Source: Paenibacillus sp. AN1007 (GTDB lineage: Bacteria > Bacillota > Bacilli > Paenibacillales > Paenibacillaceae). Taken from it: 64,000 nucleotides of DNA. Positions within the stretch are counted from its first letter, which is position 1. Every line of letters starts with the position of its first letter. The notes beneath the pieces were generated by a model. That model worked only from the letters and a program-made list of their open reading frames with translations, did no database searches and had not been told where the DNA came from. Both the position numbers and the translations under genes were made by a program. Location of the stretch: positions 955,501-1,019,500 of the forward strand of contig NZ_CP159992.1 of NCBI RefSeq assembly GCF_040702995.1, given 5' to 3'. This document shows positions 1-9,014 of this stretch, piece by piece.

Positions 1-1093
1 CTGGGAAGCGGACGCAGGACAGCGTTCTGTGCTGCAGAGTGCGATTAAACGCGGGGTGAACATTACAGAGGCTTTCTCCAATTCCCCTCCGTACTGGATG
101 ACGATCAGCGGCTCGGTTACTGGCGCGGAGGATGGCGGCAGCAATCTGCGTGAGGACCAGTACGATGCATTTGCCGACTATTTGACCGAAGTGGTGAAGC
201 ATTACCGGGATACGTGGGGCATTACGTTCCGTACACTGAATCCGCTGAACGAACCTTCTGCCAACTGGTGGAAGAAGGGAAACATGCAGGAAGGCAGTCA
301 TTTCAATACGGAGCAGCAGGCCGCAATGATTAAGAAAACAGCTGCTTCACTCCGCAGCAAAGGACTGGATGGCACCGTAATCAGTGCTGCGGATGATAAC
401 AGCATCGACGAGACGATGTTTAATTTCAGCCTGTATGATCAGGATACGGTGGATGCTGTGCAGCAGATCAATACCCACTCGTACAACGGCAGCAGAATGG
501 AAGAACTGCGTGCTCTGGCTGACAAGCTGGGCAAAAAGCTGTGGATGTCCGAATACGGTACCGGCGGAAGCGAGCCGCATCATCATGAAGACATGACATC
601 GGTACAAGAGCTGGCAGAGCGCATCATGTTTGATCTGAAAATCATGCAGCCATCTGCCTGGGTATACTGGCAGGCTGTAGAGGATGAAGGCGCGAGGAAC
701 AACTGGGGCTTCATCCATGCCAATTTTAACGGTGATGAGCAGTACGAGATGACCAAGCAGTATTATGCTATGGCTCAGTTCACCAAATACATTCGTCCTG
801 GCGCGGTTATCATTCCAACAGATGAAGGCAGCACACTTGCAGCTTATGATGCCAAGGCGCAGAGACTTGTTCTGGTGATTCGGAATGAACGGTCTGCAGA
901 GAGCAAAGCGTTTGACCTGAACGGCTGGGATTATGCCCAAACCACCTCTGCTCAAGTGTATCAGACCTCACCAGATCACAATATGCAGAAGCTTGAGGAT
1001 ATCCCGGTGTACGCGAACGGAATTGAAGTACCAATCGCGGATAACTCTATCACCACCGTTGTGCTGGAAGGTGTCAGGCCACCAGCAGCGTAA
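1..1093 (+). CDS. GH30 family glycosyl hydrolase, 5' end cut by window edge
   Basis: The reading frame is open from base 2 (codons WEADAGQR) before the first GTG at 29, so the gene begins outside the window and about 360 codons are visible. It is the C-terminal two thirds of a GH30 (beta/alpha)8 glycosidase. The acid/base Glu lies in NPLNEP and the nucleophile Glu in WMSEYGTGG, followed by the small beta-sandwich typical of GH30. It is closely related to the GH30 catalytic domain at 6130-7974, sharing stretches such as PYWMTISGSV and DYLTEVVKH, but it stops without a CBM13 tail. It lies upstream of a beta-galactosidase in the same direction. The substrate is inferred to be a beta-1,6-galactan or similar; the family is certain, the specificity is not. 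Confidence 0.9.
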   Translation, partial: WEADAGQRSVLQSAIKRGVNITEAFSNSPPYWMTISGSVTGAEDGGSNLREDQYDAFADYLTEVVKHYRDTWGITFRTLNPLNEPSANWWKKGNMQEGSHFNTEQQAAMIKKTAASLRSKGLDGTVISAADDNSIDETMFNFSLYDQDTVDAVQQINTHSYNGSRMEELRALADKLGKKLWMSEYGTGGSEPHHHEDMTSVQELAERIMFDLKIMQPSAWVYWQAVEDEGARNNWGFIHANFNGDEQYEMTKQYYAMAQFTKYIRPGAVIIPTDEGSTLAAYDAKAQRLVLVIRNERSAESKAFDLNGWDYAQTTSAQVYQTSPDHNMQKLEDIPVYANGIEVPIADNSITTVVLEGVRPPAA

Positions 1094-1208
1094 ATAACTC
1101 AGGACAACAGTGATCTTGAAGTGATTTTGGCATCGTAATGCACTGTATACACGTGTATTTCAATAGAGATCAAGACTTATTCATAAAAATAAGAAGGAGG
1201 GGATCACG

Positions 1209-4200
1209 TTGACAGAACAGGCATCCCTTTTGACACAGGAACAAGAGAGCAGCAGGCTCAGCAGCGGGCGGGGAGTGCAGTATGAATTGACGTATGATGC
1301 ACGCAGCTTTTATCTGAACGGTGAACGTATTTTTCTGAACAGTGCAACCATCCATTATTTTCGCATGCCGAAGGAAGAATGGCGCGATGTTCTAATGAAG
1401 GCAAAGCTGGCAGGTATGAACTGTATTGATACCTATTTTGCATGGAACGTGCATGAACCGGAGGAGGGACAGTGGTCCTTCGAAGGGGATAACGACTGCG
1501 GCGCATTTCTTGATCTGTGTGCAGAGCTGGGCATGTGGGTGATTGCACGTCCAGGACCGTTTATCTGTGCAGAGTGGGATTTCGGCGGGTTTCCGTACTG
1601 GCTGGGTACGAAACCGGGCGTGAAATTTAGAGAGAATAACGAAACGTATCTGCATTATGTGCAGCTGTACTTTGACCAGCTCATTCCGATTATCCGGAAG
1701 CGCCAGCTGTCCGCTGGAGGCACGGTGATCCTTGTGCAGGTTGAAAATGAGTATGGATATCTGATGGATGATGAAGCAGCAAGTGCCCACATGACAACGC
1801 TGAGGGACGGGATACTGGAGCGAGGCATAGATGTTCCGCTTATCACCTGTGTTGGCGGAGCAGAAGGCACCATTGAGGGGGCGAACTTCTGGTCGGGAGC
1901 CGATGGACATTATGCCAATCTGCGGGCCAAGCAGCCGGGTACACCGAAGATCGTTACCGAATTCTGGACGGGATGGTTCGAAAATTGGGGAGGGCCTTCG
2001 GCAATTCAGAAGACCGCATCGCTGCTGGACAGAAGAATTATGGAGATCCTGCGAGCCGGATATACAGGGATCAGCTATTACATGTTTTATGGCGGTACCA
2101 ACTTTGGCGGATATGGCGGAAGAACGCTGGGAAGCAGCGATATTTTCATGATTACATCCTATGATTATGATGCTCCGCTGAGCGAATATGGACGCGTGAC
2201 ACCCAAATATGCAGTGACGAAAAACCTGTCCTATTTGGTGCGTGCATTCGGATCTCTGTTGATGGAATCCGAGGATATAGCGGCTGATCAGATTCAGGTC
2301 CGACACCCGGGAAGCATTTCCGTACGAGGAAGGCAGGCAGGGCCGGAGAAGATCTGGTTTGTAGAAAGTCATAAAGATGAACGTGAAACGGTGTACATCA
2401 CCCTTGATGAAGAACGGACGCTGCCGGTTTCAATCCATCCGGGTCAGATTGTTCCAATGCTGGATCGTGTGCAAATTGCTGAACGGGTATACCTGACTGC
2501 AGGTGCCATGATAACGGGTAACGAGGTGATTAACGGTGAACTAACGCTGTTTGTCACGGCGGATCGAGGACAGCGTTCGGTGATTGAGCTTGAACTGGGA
2601 GCGGACCAGGGATCTGCGGCGGGTGCACTTGTGGTGAAGGACAGCACGGTACAGGTGCTGGTTGAAGAGAATGAAGCGAGAAATGCATATCGTTTAGACC
2701 TGTTCCACTTTCAGGAGCCGGGTGTGATACGTGTAGAGGCAAACGGAACTTCCATTCGCTTTGTCATTCTGGACCGTGACACGATGAATCGCACGTGGCG
2801 TGTGGAATCGGCTGATCGGCAGAGCCTGCGTTATGCGATCGGATTTGACGATGTGGATGTTACGGCTTCAGGGCAGGTCAAAGGTATGATCTCTGATTCT
2901 GAACGCACCATCCTGCTGCTGGGCGATTGGCAGGATGGCGAACAGACTCGGACAGGACGTGAGTTCATCACCCGGGAAGCGGAGAAACAGCCTGATTTGG
3001 CATCTGGTGAAGTGAAAGAACATCTTGGCTGCATGACGCTTGGCACGCCAGCTGCTCCAGTACTGCCAAGTTCACCTGATATCTCACGCGTCACTCTGAG
3101 AGCGGAACAGCATTCTGTGAGCGGGCAGCCTGTGGATTTTTCCGAGTATGGTCAGGACTTTGGATATCTGTTATATGAATGTGATTTGGACCATGCCGTG
3201 AATGAAACGACGAATCTCATTCTGCCGAAAATTCAGGATACCGCGAGGATTATTGTGAACGGTTCCGAGCAGGCGCTCGTGCGTCAGGTTGGCGCGGCTT
3301 CAGTGCCGATTCGTCTCGTCCAGGGCCGGAATACGCTGCAGCTGCTTGTACAGCAGATGGGCAGACTGAACTTTTCCCCTTACTTGGGTGAACATAAAGG
3401 TGTGTCAGGAGCGGTGTACCTTGGCGGTCAAGTGCAGGATATTCGCCGGGATTGGCAGATGGACACAGAAGTTATTCATCTGGATGAAGTGAACACGATT
3501 CAGGCAGGAACCGTGCTCCGCCGAAGCTTTACGCTGGATGGCATGGACAGGGCAGTACTGGTGGGTGCTTTGAGCAAAGGACTGCGTGTTAACGGCATTG
3601 AAATTCCGATGCCCGCTTATCAGGACTGGTTTGCCTTTCAGACACTGGATCTGTCCAGCTATGTGAAGCCGGGAGAGTTAAACACACTGGAGATGCCGTA
3701 CAGCCGAGCACCGCTCAATCGACTGGAACTGATCACTTATGCGAATGCGGGCGAGCTTCAGAACTGGCGGATGGCAGGTACGGATGAGCTGCTTCCAACA
3801 GGGTGGGAATCGTATGATACGGCACAGCGTCTCACTTCAGGTGCATTGCAAACGAAAGGGACTGAGGTTGGCAAAACACCTGCTGAATCAGGTTCAATCA
3901 CGGTTGAACCTAAGTCAGGACGGACTTCCCGGGGGGCTTCGTACGGTCAGCCGGTATGGTACCGTTGGCGTTTTGCCAAACCTGTCACAGACGCACATCA
4001 CAAAGTAAACCTAATGCTTCGCCTCACGGGTATGAGCAAAGGAACCATCCATGTGAACGGGCATCACCTCGGCCGATACTGGCAGATTGGGCCGCAGGAG
4101 GATTACAAAATTCCGACTGCCTGGCTGCAGGAAGAGAATGAACTGCTCATTTTCGATGAAGAAGGCAGGACACCGGAACGGGTAAGGCTGATGCTGGATG

Positions 4201-4238
4201 AGATGTCACGATATCCGTGGATTACAGTGGGAAAATAG
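1209..4238 (+). CDS. GH35 beta-galactosidase, cytoplasmic
   Basis: This 1009-aa protein has the GH35 N-terminal signature (YLNGERIFLNSATIHYFR, residues 35-52), an acid/base Glu181 in QVENEYG and a nucleophile Glu251 in TEFWTGWFENWGG. The C-terminal half carries the jelly-roll domains usual in long GH35 enzymes. There is no signal peptide, so it should act inside the cell on imported beta-galactosides, releasing terminal galactose. The start is a TTG at 1209; the perfect AAGGAGG at 1194-1200, eight bases upstream, decides it. It follows a GH30 gene by 115 bases and precedes GH43 and GH30 genes, fitting a galactan-processing cluster. The activity class is solid; the exact linkage preference is inferred. 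Confidence 0.92.
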   Translation: MTEQASLLTQEQESSRLSSGRGVQYELTYDARSFYLNGERIFLNSATIHYFRMPKEEWRDVLMKAKLAGMNCIDTYFAWNVHEPEEGQWSFEGDNDCGAFLDLCAELGMWVIARPGPFICAEWDFGGFPYWLGTKPGVKFRENNETYLHYVQLYFDQLIPIIRKRQLSAGGTVILVQVENEYGYLMDDEAASAHMTTLRDGILERGIDVPLITCVGGAEGTIEGANFWSGADGHYANLRAKQPGTPKIVTEFWTGWFENWGGPSAIQKTASLLDRRIMEILRAGYTGISYYMFYGGTNFGGYGGRTLGSSDIFMITSYDYDAPLSEYGRVTPKYAVTKNLSYLVRAFGSLLMESEDIAADQIQVRHPGSISVRGRQAGPEKIWFVESHKDERETVYITLDEERTLPVSIHPGQIVPMLDRVQIAERVYLTAGAMITGNEVINGELTLFVTADRGQRSVIELELGADQGSAAGALVVKDSTVQVLVEENEARNAYRLDLFHFQEPGVIRVEANGTSIRFVILDRDTMNRTWRVESADRQSLRYAIGFDDVDVTASGQVKGMISDSERTILLLGDWQDGEQTRTGREFITREAEKQPDLASGEVKEHLGCMTLGTPAAPVLPSSPDISRVTLRAEQHSVSGQPVDFSEYGQDFGYLLYECDLDHAVNETTNLILPKIQDTARIIVNGSEQALVRQVGAASVPIRLVQGRNTLQLLVQQMGRLNFSPYLGEHKGVSGAVYLGGQVQDIRRDWQMDTEVIHLDEVNTIQAGTVLRRSFTLDGMDRAVLVGALSKGLRVNGIEIPMPAYQDWFAFQTLDLSSYVKPGELNTLEMPYSRAPLNRLELITYANAGELQNWRMAGTDELLPTGWESYDTAQRLTSGALQTKGTEVGKTPAESGSITVEPKSGRTSRGASYGQPVWYRWRFAKPVTDAHHKVNLMLRLTGMSKGTIHVNGHHLGRYWQIGPQEDYKIPTAWLQEENELLIFDEEGRTPERVRLMLDEMSRYPWITVGK

Positions 4239-4257
4239 ATGTAGAAGGTTAGAATTT

Positions 4258-4390
4258 GGAAGTAGCAGTAGAAGCAGCACCAACTCCATCCCATATCAAC
4301 AGCAATAGTAAGCAGCAGTATAAGCATTAGCATCAATATAAGCAGCATTTTGAGTGAGCAGCAGTAGAAGAAGCAGCAGTACAGCAGTGT
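4258..4390. repeat. imperfect AGC/AGT trinucleotide-rich tract
   Basis: The tract is dominated by repeated AGC, AGT and AGA triplets (for example AGCAGCAGTAGAAGAAGC) with no codon structure on the + strand. It starts about 20 bases after the GH35 stop codon. The opposite strand gives a Leu/Cys/Tyr-rich open frame that looks like a by-product of the repeat, not a gene. Confidence 0.6.
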
Positions 4391-4585
4391 CAAATATAGC
4401 GAAATTAGAATTCGAATAGATTCTCCCTCATTCTTATCTATACCTGAATCACAAGAGAGCTTGATACCTCAGGCGAATCTTGTACCAAACCGGTTGTATA
4501 TGAGAATGAGGGTTTTGCTTATTTTATAAGCTAACCATGAAGGATCGTTTGTTCACAGCGCTTATGAAGCGGAGAGTAGTCTTAT

Positions 4586-4601
4586 TTGTAAGCGTATACA
4601 T
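4586..4601 (+). promoter_or_regulatory. cre-like site (CcpA) upstream of the GH43-GH30 operon
   Basis: TTGTAAGCGTATACAT matches every defined position of the published degenerate cre consensus WTGNAANCGNWNNCAW. It lies about 180 bases before the GH43 start, consistent with carbon catabolite repression of a secreted glycosidase operon. CcpA itself is not in the window. Confidence 0.6.
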
Positions 4602-4779
4602 AAATGAATAAGCATGGTTGTTTCACATATATAAAGGGGGTGATATTCCATGTGAGTAGACGGAAGCAGATACCGGAAGATGCTGCATGGCTAATTGAAA
4701 GCAGGTTATAACCCACTTACTCTTCGATCAGTCAGAAGACAGTCCGATATCATTTTGTGAAGGATAAGGAGCTGAATGG

Positions 4780-6114
4780 ATGCTGCTGAAAAGGAAAGGC
4801 AGAGTACAGTCATGGGGTAGATGTAAGGCTGTACCGCTGCTCATGCTGGGATTGTTAATTTTGTATACTGCTGCATTTCCCGGTTCAGTCCAAGCAACAA
4901 CCAGTGTGTACACAATGACAGCCTTTACGAACACAAGCGAATCCAACATGTATATTTATGAGTCCTATAATGCGAAACATTATGGTTTGCTGAAAGGTCC
5001 GGCATACACACCGCCTGGATCTGATCTGATTCGCGATCCCAGCGTTATGAAGCATACCGATGGATTATATTATGTGGTGTACACCACGAACTGGTCAGGT
5101 CATACGGTTGGCATTGCTTCCAGCCCGGACAAAATCAACTGGACATTTGTTCGCAACATCACACTGTCTACCGCAGCCCCGATCGCACATACGTGGGCAC
5201 CGGAATGGTTCATGGACACGAACGGCAGTGTGAACATCATCGTTTCGCTCTCTCCTGGCAATTACGAGAATTTCAAGCCGCATGTTATTACCGCACTGGG
5301 CAGCAATCTGTCATCCACATCATGGTCTGCACCTGCGCTGCTTGCAGGTCTGGCCCCCAATTATATTGATACCTTTGTAGTGAAGACAGATTCAACCTAT
5401 CATGCGTTTACTAAGAACGAAACGACCAAAAACATCGAATACGCCACAGCCAATTCCCTGACAGGTCCGTATACGTTCAAAGGCACAGGTGACTGGGCAG
5501 GCTGGGGTTCAGGACTGGAGGGACCCGCCTTGGTGCAGCTGGATAACGGTTCCTGGCGAATTTATTTTGACGGATATGCAGATCACAAATATTATTACAG
5601 CGACTCGGCGGACAACTTTCTAAGCTGGAGCGGCAAACAGGAGATCGAGGGCCTGTCCGGAATGGTTCGGCATATGACTGTGCTGAAGGAGCCAGGACAG
5701 CCTGGGGATATCCGCAAGCTGGAATCGTTTAACGAACGAGGAAGCTTCATTCGTCACTATTTCTATCAGGCTCGTATCGATGACAGCGTGAATCCGGCAG
5801 AAGACGCTCAGTTTCGGATCGTGCCCGGACTGGCGAGTCAAGAGGGCATCTCGTTCGAAGCGATGAATTATCCCGGTTATTTTCTGCGCAACCATAATGG
5901 TAATATCATGCTGGTGAAAAATGACCGCAGTACTGCATTCCGTAATGATGCTACATTCAAACGTGTTAACGGGCTGGCAGATGCAGGCTGGACCTCTTAC
6001 GCTTTATTTTATAATCCGAACCTGTACTTGCGGCATTCTGATCAAATGCTGCGATTACAGCCCATTGTTACCCCAATGGACAAATCCGATGCGACTTTCC
6101 GTGAGATCAATTGA
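4780..6114 (+). CDS. secreted GH43 glycosidase with C-terminal AbfB (CBM42) domain
   Basis: This 444-aa protein has a signal peptide (residues 1-39, hydrophobic core LLMLGLLILYTAAF), a five-bladed GH43 domain (about 45-305) and an AbfB/CBM42 arabinose-binding domain (about 308-444). The expected GH43 acids are visible: Asp86 in IRDPS, Asp197 in NYIDTF and Glu247 in GLEGP. The combination is typical of secreted alpha-L-arabinofuranosidases, although exo-galactanases also occur in GH43. AAGGAG at 4766-4771 with eight-base spacing selects the ATG at 4780 over an out-of-frame ATG at 4775. The GH30 gene starts 15 bases after its stop, so the two form an operon, probably under the cre-like site at 4586. 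Confidence 0.88.
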   Translation: MLLKRKGRVQSWGRCKAVPLLMLGLLILYTAAFPGSVQATTSVYTMTAFTNTSESNMYIYESYNAKHYGLLKGPAYTPPGSDLIRDPSVMKHTDGLYYVVYTTNWSGHTVGIASSPDKINWTFVRNITLSTAAPIAHTWAPEWFMDTNGSVNIIVSLSPGNYENFKPHVITALGSNLSSTSWSAPALLAGLAPNYIDTFVVKTDSTYHAFTKNETTKNIEYATANSLTGPYTFKGTGDWAGWGSGLEGPALVQLDNGSWRIYFDGYADHKYYYSDSADNFLSWSGKQEIEGLSGMVRHMTVLKEPGQPGDIRKLESFNERGSFIRHYFYQARIDDSVNPAEDAQFRIVPGLASQEGISFEAMNYPGYFLRNHNGNIMLVKNDRSTAFRNDATFKRVNGLADAGWTSYALFYNPNLYLRHSDQMLRLQPIVTPMDKSDATFREIN

Positions 6115-6129
6115 TAAGGAGCTGAGTAT

Positions 6130-7974
6130 ATGAAGTGGTTGAAACGAATGAGTGCAGTGCTGCTGAGCGGAACACTGCTGGCGGGCAGCATGGGTACTGC
6201 GACGGACGTGTCGGCTGCGGGAGCTTATACGGCCGCCGCTGATCCATCGAAACAGTATCAGACCGTTGAAGGTTGGGGAACATCGCTGGCTTGGTGGGGC
6301 AAGGTGGTTGGCGAGTATTCGAATCGGGACGAATATGTAGAGAAAATGTTTAATCCAGTGACGGGAATCGGGATGAATATTCTGAGATATAACATTGGAG
6401 GCGGGGATGATCCGTCGTCCAACATACTTGAATATCGCAAAGCGGTTCCTGGTTTTCAGCCATCTCCGGGCGTATACGACTGGACCGCCGATGCGAACCA
6501 GCGATACATGCTGCAGGCCGCCAAGGCACAAGGGGTCAACATCATTGAAGCTTTTGCAAACTCCGCACCGTACTGGATGACGATCAGCGGCAGTGTATCC
6601 GGTGCAGCGAATGGCGGCAATAACCTCAAGCCGGATTATTATGATGATTTTGCCGATTATTTGACGGAGGTTGTTAAGCATTTCCGGGATCATTGGGGCA
6701 TTACGTTTGATACGGTGACCCCACTGAATGAACCAATCTCGAATTGGTGGAAGCTGGGCAATGATCAGGAGGGCATGCACTTCGGCCGGGCAGAGCAGAA
6801 TGCGATTTTAAGTCAGGTCCAAGCATCTTTGAATGCCAAGGGGCTGACCACCAGGCTGAGTGCACCAGAGGAGAATAACCTGGATGATACCAATACTTCC
6901 TATAAAAGTTACAGCAGTGCCGTTCAATCGGCGATCAGCCAGATTAACACACATACGTATAATGGCAGTAACCGGACAGCTCTGCGCAATACCGCAGCGT
7001 CTGCAGGTAAAAAACTGTGGGCATCCGAATACGGAGATGGGGATGCAAGCGGCCTTACGATGTCACGCACAATCCTGAAGGATATGCGCAGCATGGGTGC
7101 GAGTGCGTGGGTGTACTGGCAGGCTGTAGACAGCGCAGAAGGCTGGGGATTTTTTAAGAATGTACTCAACAATACAAAAACGACCAGCTACACGGTGAAC
7201 CAAAAATATTATGTCATGGGGAACTACAGTAAATTTATCCGCCCAGGGTATAAAATTATCGGCATGAGTGATGCCAATACTCTTGCAGCTTATGATGCGG
7301 CATCGGGCAAAGTAGTATTGGTCACGACCAACTCAGAATCCACGGATACAACCGTAACCTATGATTTGAGCCGTTTCTCAAGCATTGGTTCGTCTGCGCA
7401 GGTGTACCGTACTTCGTCAACGGAGAAGCTGCAGCAGCTGACGAACATTCCGATTCAAAACAAAACGTTCACAACGACAGCTAAAGCGAACTCGGTGACC
7501 ACTTATGTGATCTCTGGCGCATCATACAGCGGCAGTACAGGATATGAAGCAGGAGCAATCTACAAGCTTGTTAACCGTAACAGCGGTCTTGTACTGGATG
7601 TGAACGGTGCTTCATCGGCCGGAGGAGCGACGATTATTCAATGGAGTGATAACGGAGCAGCCAATCAGCAGTGGAAGCTGAAGCCTACAGGGAGTGGATA
7701 CTACACCATTCGTAACGTAGGCAGCGGGCTGATGCTCGATGTTAACTCAGGCTCTACCCAGGGCGGCGCATCACTCATTCAGTGGCAGGCTAACGGAGGT
7801 TATAATCAGCAGTGGCTGCCAATTGATGTGGGCGGATATGTTGTATTGGCGAATCGCAACAGCGGCCTTACCGTCGATATCAACCAAGGATCGATGAATG
7901 CAGGTGCTTCCACCATCCAGTGGGAGGATAACGGTGGGGCCAACCAGCAGTGGAATCTGGTTAAGGTGAATTAG
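6130..7974 (+). CDS. secreted GH30 glycosidase with C-terminal ricin-type CBM13
   Basis: This 614-aa protein has a signal peptide (about 1-29), a GH30 catalytic domain (about 33-470) and a beta-trefoil CBM13 (about 480-614) with three QW-type repeats (NQQWKL, NQQWLP, NQQWNL). The acid/base is Glu201 in TPLNEP and the nucleophile Glu300 in WASEYGDG. The N-terminal GWGTSLAWWG motif recalls GH30 endo-beta-1,6-galactanases more than XynC-type glucuronoxylanases; that is from memory of the families. AAGGAG ten bases before the ATG sets the start. It is co-transcribed with the GH43-AbfB gene and is a paralogue of the truncated GH30 at the left edge. A role in arabinogalactan side-chain cleavage is inferred. 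Confidence 0.9.
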   Translation: MKWLKRMSAVLLSGTLLAGSMGTATDVSAAGAYTAAADPSKQYQTVEGWGTSLAWWGKVVGEYSNRDEYVEKMFNPVTGIGMNILRYNIGGGDDPSSNILEYRKAVPGFQPSPGVYDWTADANQRYMLQAAKAQGVNIIEAFANSAPYWMTISGSVSGAANGGNNLKPDYYDDFADYLTEVVKHFRDHWGITFDTVTPLNEPISNWWKLGNDQEGMHFGRAEQNAILSQVQASLNAKGLTTRLSAPEENNLDDTNTSYKSYSSAVQSAISQINTHTYNGSNRTALRNTAASAGKKLWASEYGDGDASGLTMSRTILKDMRSMGASAWVYWQAVDSAEGWGFFKNVLNNTKTTSYTVNQKYYVMGNYSKFIRPGYKIIGMSDANTLAAYDAASGKVVLVTTNSESTDTTVTYDLSRFSSIGSSAQVYRTSSTEKLQQLTNIPIQNKTFTTTAKANSVTTYVISGASYSGSTGYEAGAIYKLVNRNSGLVLDVNGASSAGGATIIQWSDNGAANQQWKLKPTGSGYYTIRNVGSGLMLDVNSGSTQGGASLIQWQANGGYNQQWLPIDVGGYVVLANRNSGLTVDINQGSMNAGASTIQWEDNGGANQQWNLVKVN

Positions 7975-8368
7975 AGTAAACATACCATGATGAAACCATG
8001 TTGAGTTTGTTCTCTAAAGTGTTAGTGAAGTTAAGAAACAAATAAAAGCAGGCCGTAATTTGCAGAAGCTGGTTACGGCGAGCAGGATATAGCGGCACTT
8101 GTGAAAGTGATGCGATGAAATTCAATAGATCGAATTGATCTTGAATGAACGCGAATCATTTAATGCATCCGAAAAATTATAATAAGATACAAACATCTCG
8201 TGGCCATTCCCACTCTCAGCAGGTAGGGAATGGCCTTTTTTGAAACATCATATTTATCCTGATCATTCTATGAGATGACTTGGTTCTATCCATTTAACGT
8301 AGTAGAATGACAAAGGGACTGTAACATACATAAACACAGAAGAAATTTGACTTTAAGGAGAAATACGT
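7975..8368. other. 394-base intergenic region
   Basis: No gene is supported. A hairpin without a T tract (GCCGTAA at 8052-8058 with TTACGGC at 8073-8079) is followed by a clear terminator at 8202-8241. Confidence 0.6.
8202..8241 (+). terminator. rho-independent terminator
   Basis: GGCCATTCCC (8202-8211) pairs with GGGAATGGCC (8226-8235) and is followed by six T. It closes the GH43-GH30 operon about 230 bases after its last stop. Confidence 0.9.
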
Positions 8369-8926
8369 ATGAGTGAGTTATTTACATTTGACACATTTCC
8401 ACAACTGGAAACAGAGCGATTTGTGCTCCGTGCAGCAGCAGACAGTGACAGCCGGGATTTACTGGCGCTGTACTCGGATGCAACGGTTGTAGAATATATG
8501 CCCTTCACGCCCTTCGAATCCGAACAGGATGCGCTGGATGAGATGAGCTGGTATAAGAAGATTTTCAAGGAACATACCGGTCTGCGGTGGATGATTGAAG
8601 ATAAGGAGTCTCATCGAGTGATTGGAACATGCGGATATCTGGGATATGAGGAGGAACATCACCGGGCAGAGATTGGATATGATCTGCTTTCGTCCTGCTG
8701 GGGCAGGGGCGTGATGACAGAGGCTGCCAGAGCTGTACTGGATTTTGGATTCAATCAGATGCAGCTGAACAAAATTGAAGCGAAGGTGGACCCGGGGAAC
8801 GAGGCGTCCATTCGTTTGCTGCTTAAGCTGGGTTTTCAGCAGGAAGGCCTGCTGCGGCAGCATGAATTTGAGAAGGGCAGGTACGTTGATCTGGCGATCT
8901 TCCCGAAGCTGCAGAGCGACAACTAA
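8369..8926 (+). CDS. GNAT N-acetyltransferase, RimJ/RimL-like
   Basis: This 185-aa protein has the order of a RimJ/RimL-type acetyltransferase: LETERFVLRAA at the N-terminus, a central strand with HRVIGTCGYLG, the acetyl-CoA-binding loop around GRGVMTEAARAVLDFGF, and the C-terminal NEASIRLLLKLGFQQEGLLRQ. It probably transfers acetyl from acetyl-CoA to an amine, either a ribosomal protein N-terminus or a small molecule; the acceptor cannot be told from sequence. AAGGAG lies nine bases before the ATG. It stands 88 bases ahead of exoA with no terminator seen between them, so they may share a transcript. Confidence 0.85.
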   Translation: MSELFTFDTFPQLETERFVLRAAADSDSRDLLALYSDATVVEYMPFTPFESEQDALDEMSWYKKIFKEHTGLRWMIEDKESHRVIGTCGYLGYEEEHHRAEIGYDLLSSCWGRGVMTEAARAVLDFGFNQMQLNKIEAKVDPGNEASIRLLLKLGFQQEGLLRQHEFEKGRYVDLAIFPKLQSDN

Positions 8927-9014
8927 ACCATTTCCGGTCTCCATCCCCAATCATGATGCCTTGTTCCCCAGATTGGGCTCATGTTATATTGGAGAGATGT
9001 GAGGAGATGAGACT

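Larger units (their letters stand above)
4239..4779. other. 541-base intergenic region before the GH43-GH30 pair
   Basis: No gene is supported here. The first part is an AGC-rich low-complexity tract (4258-4390). Next come a widely spaced inverted repeat (CCCTCATTCT at 4425-4434 with AGAATGAGGG at 4503-4512) that could form an RNA stem after the GH35 gene, a cre-like site at 4586-4601, and AAAGGGGGTGAT before an ATG followed directly by TGA at about 4650. Confidence 0.6.

Noticed and set aside
4103..4393. Reverse-strand Leu/Cys/Tyr-rich frame
   Set aside because: It is created by the AGC-type repeat tract and the end of the GH35 gene; no ribosome-binding site and no protein-like composition.
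4632..4655. Strong ribosome-binding site before ATG-TGA
   Set aside because: A start codon followed at once by a stop encodes nothing; a regulatory start-stop cannot be supported from sequence alone.
1..7974. Calling the GH30 genes xynC-type glucuronoxylanases
   Set aside because: The N-terminal motif of the complete copy and the GH35/GH43 neighbours fit galactan better; specificity is left open.
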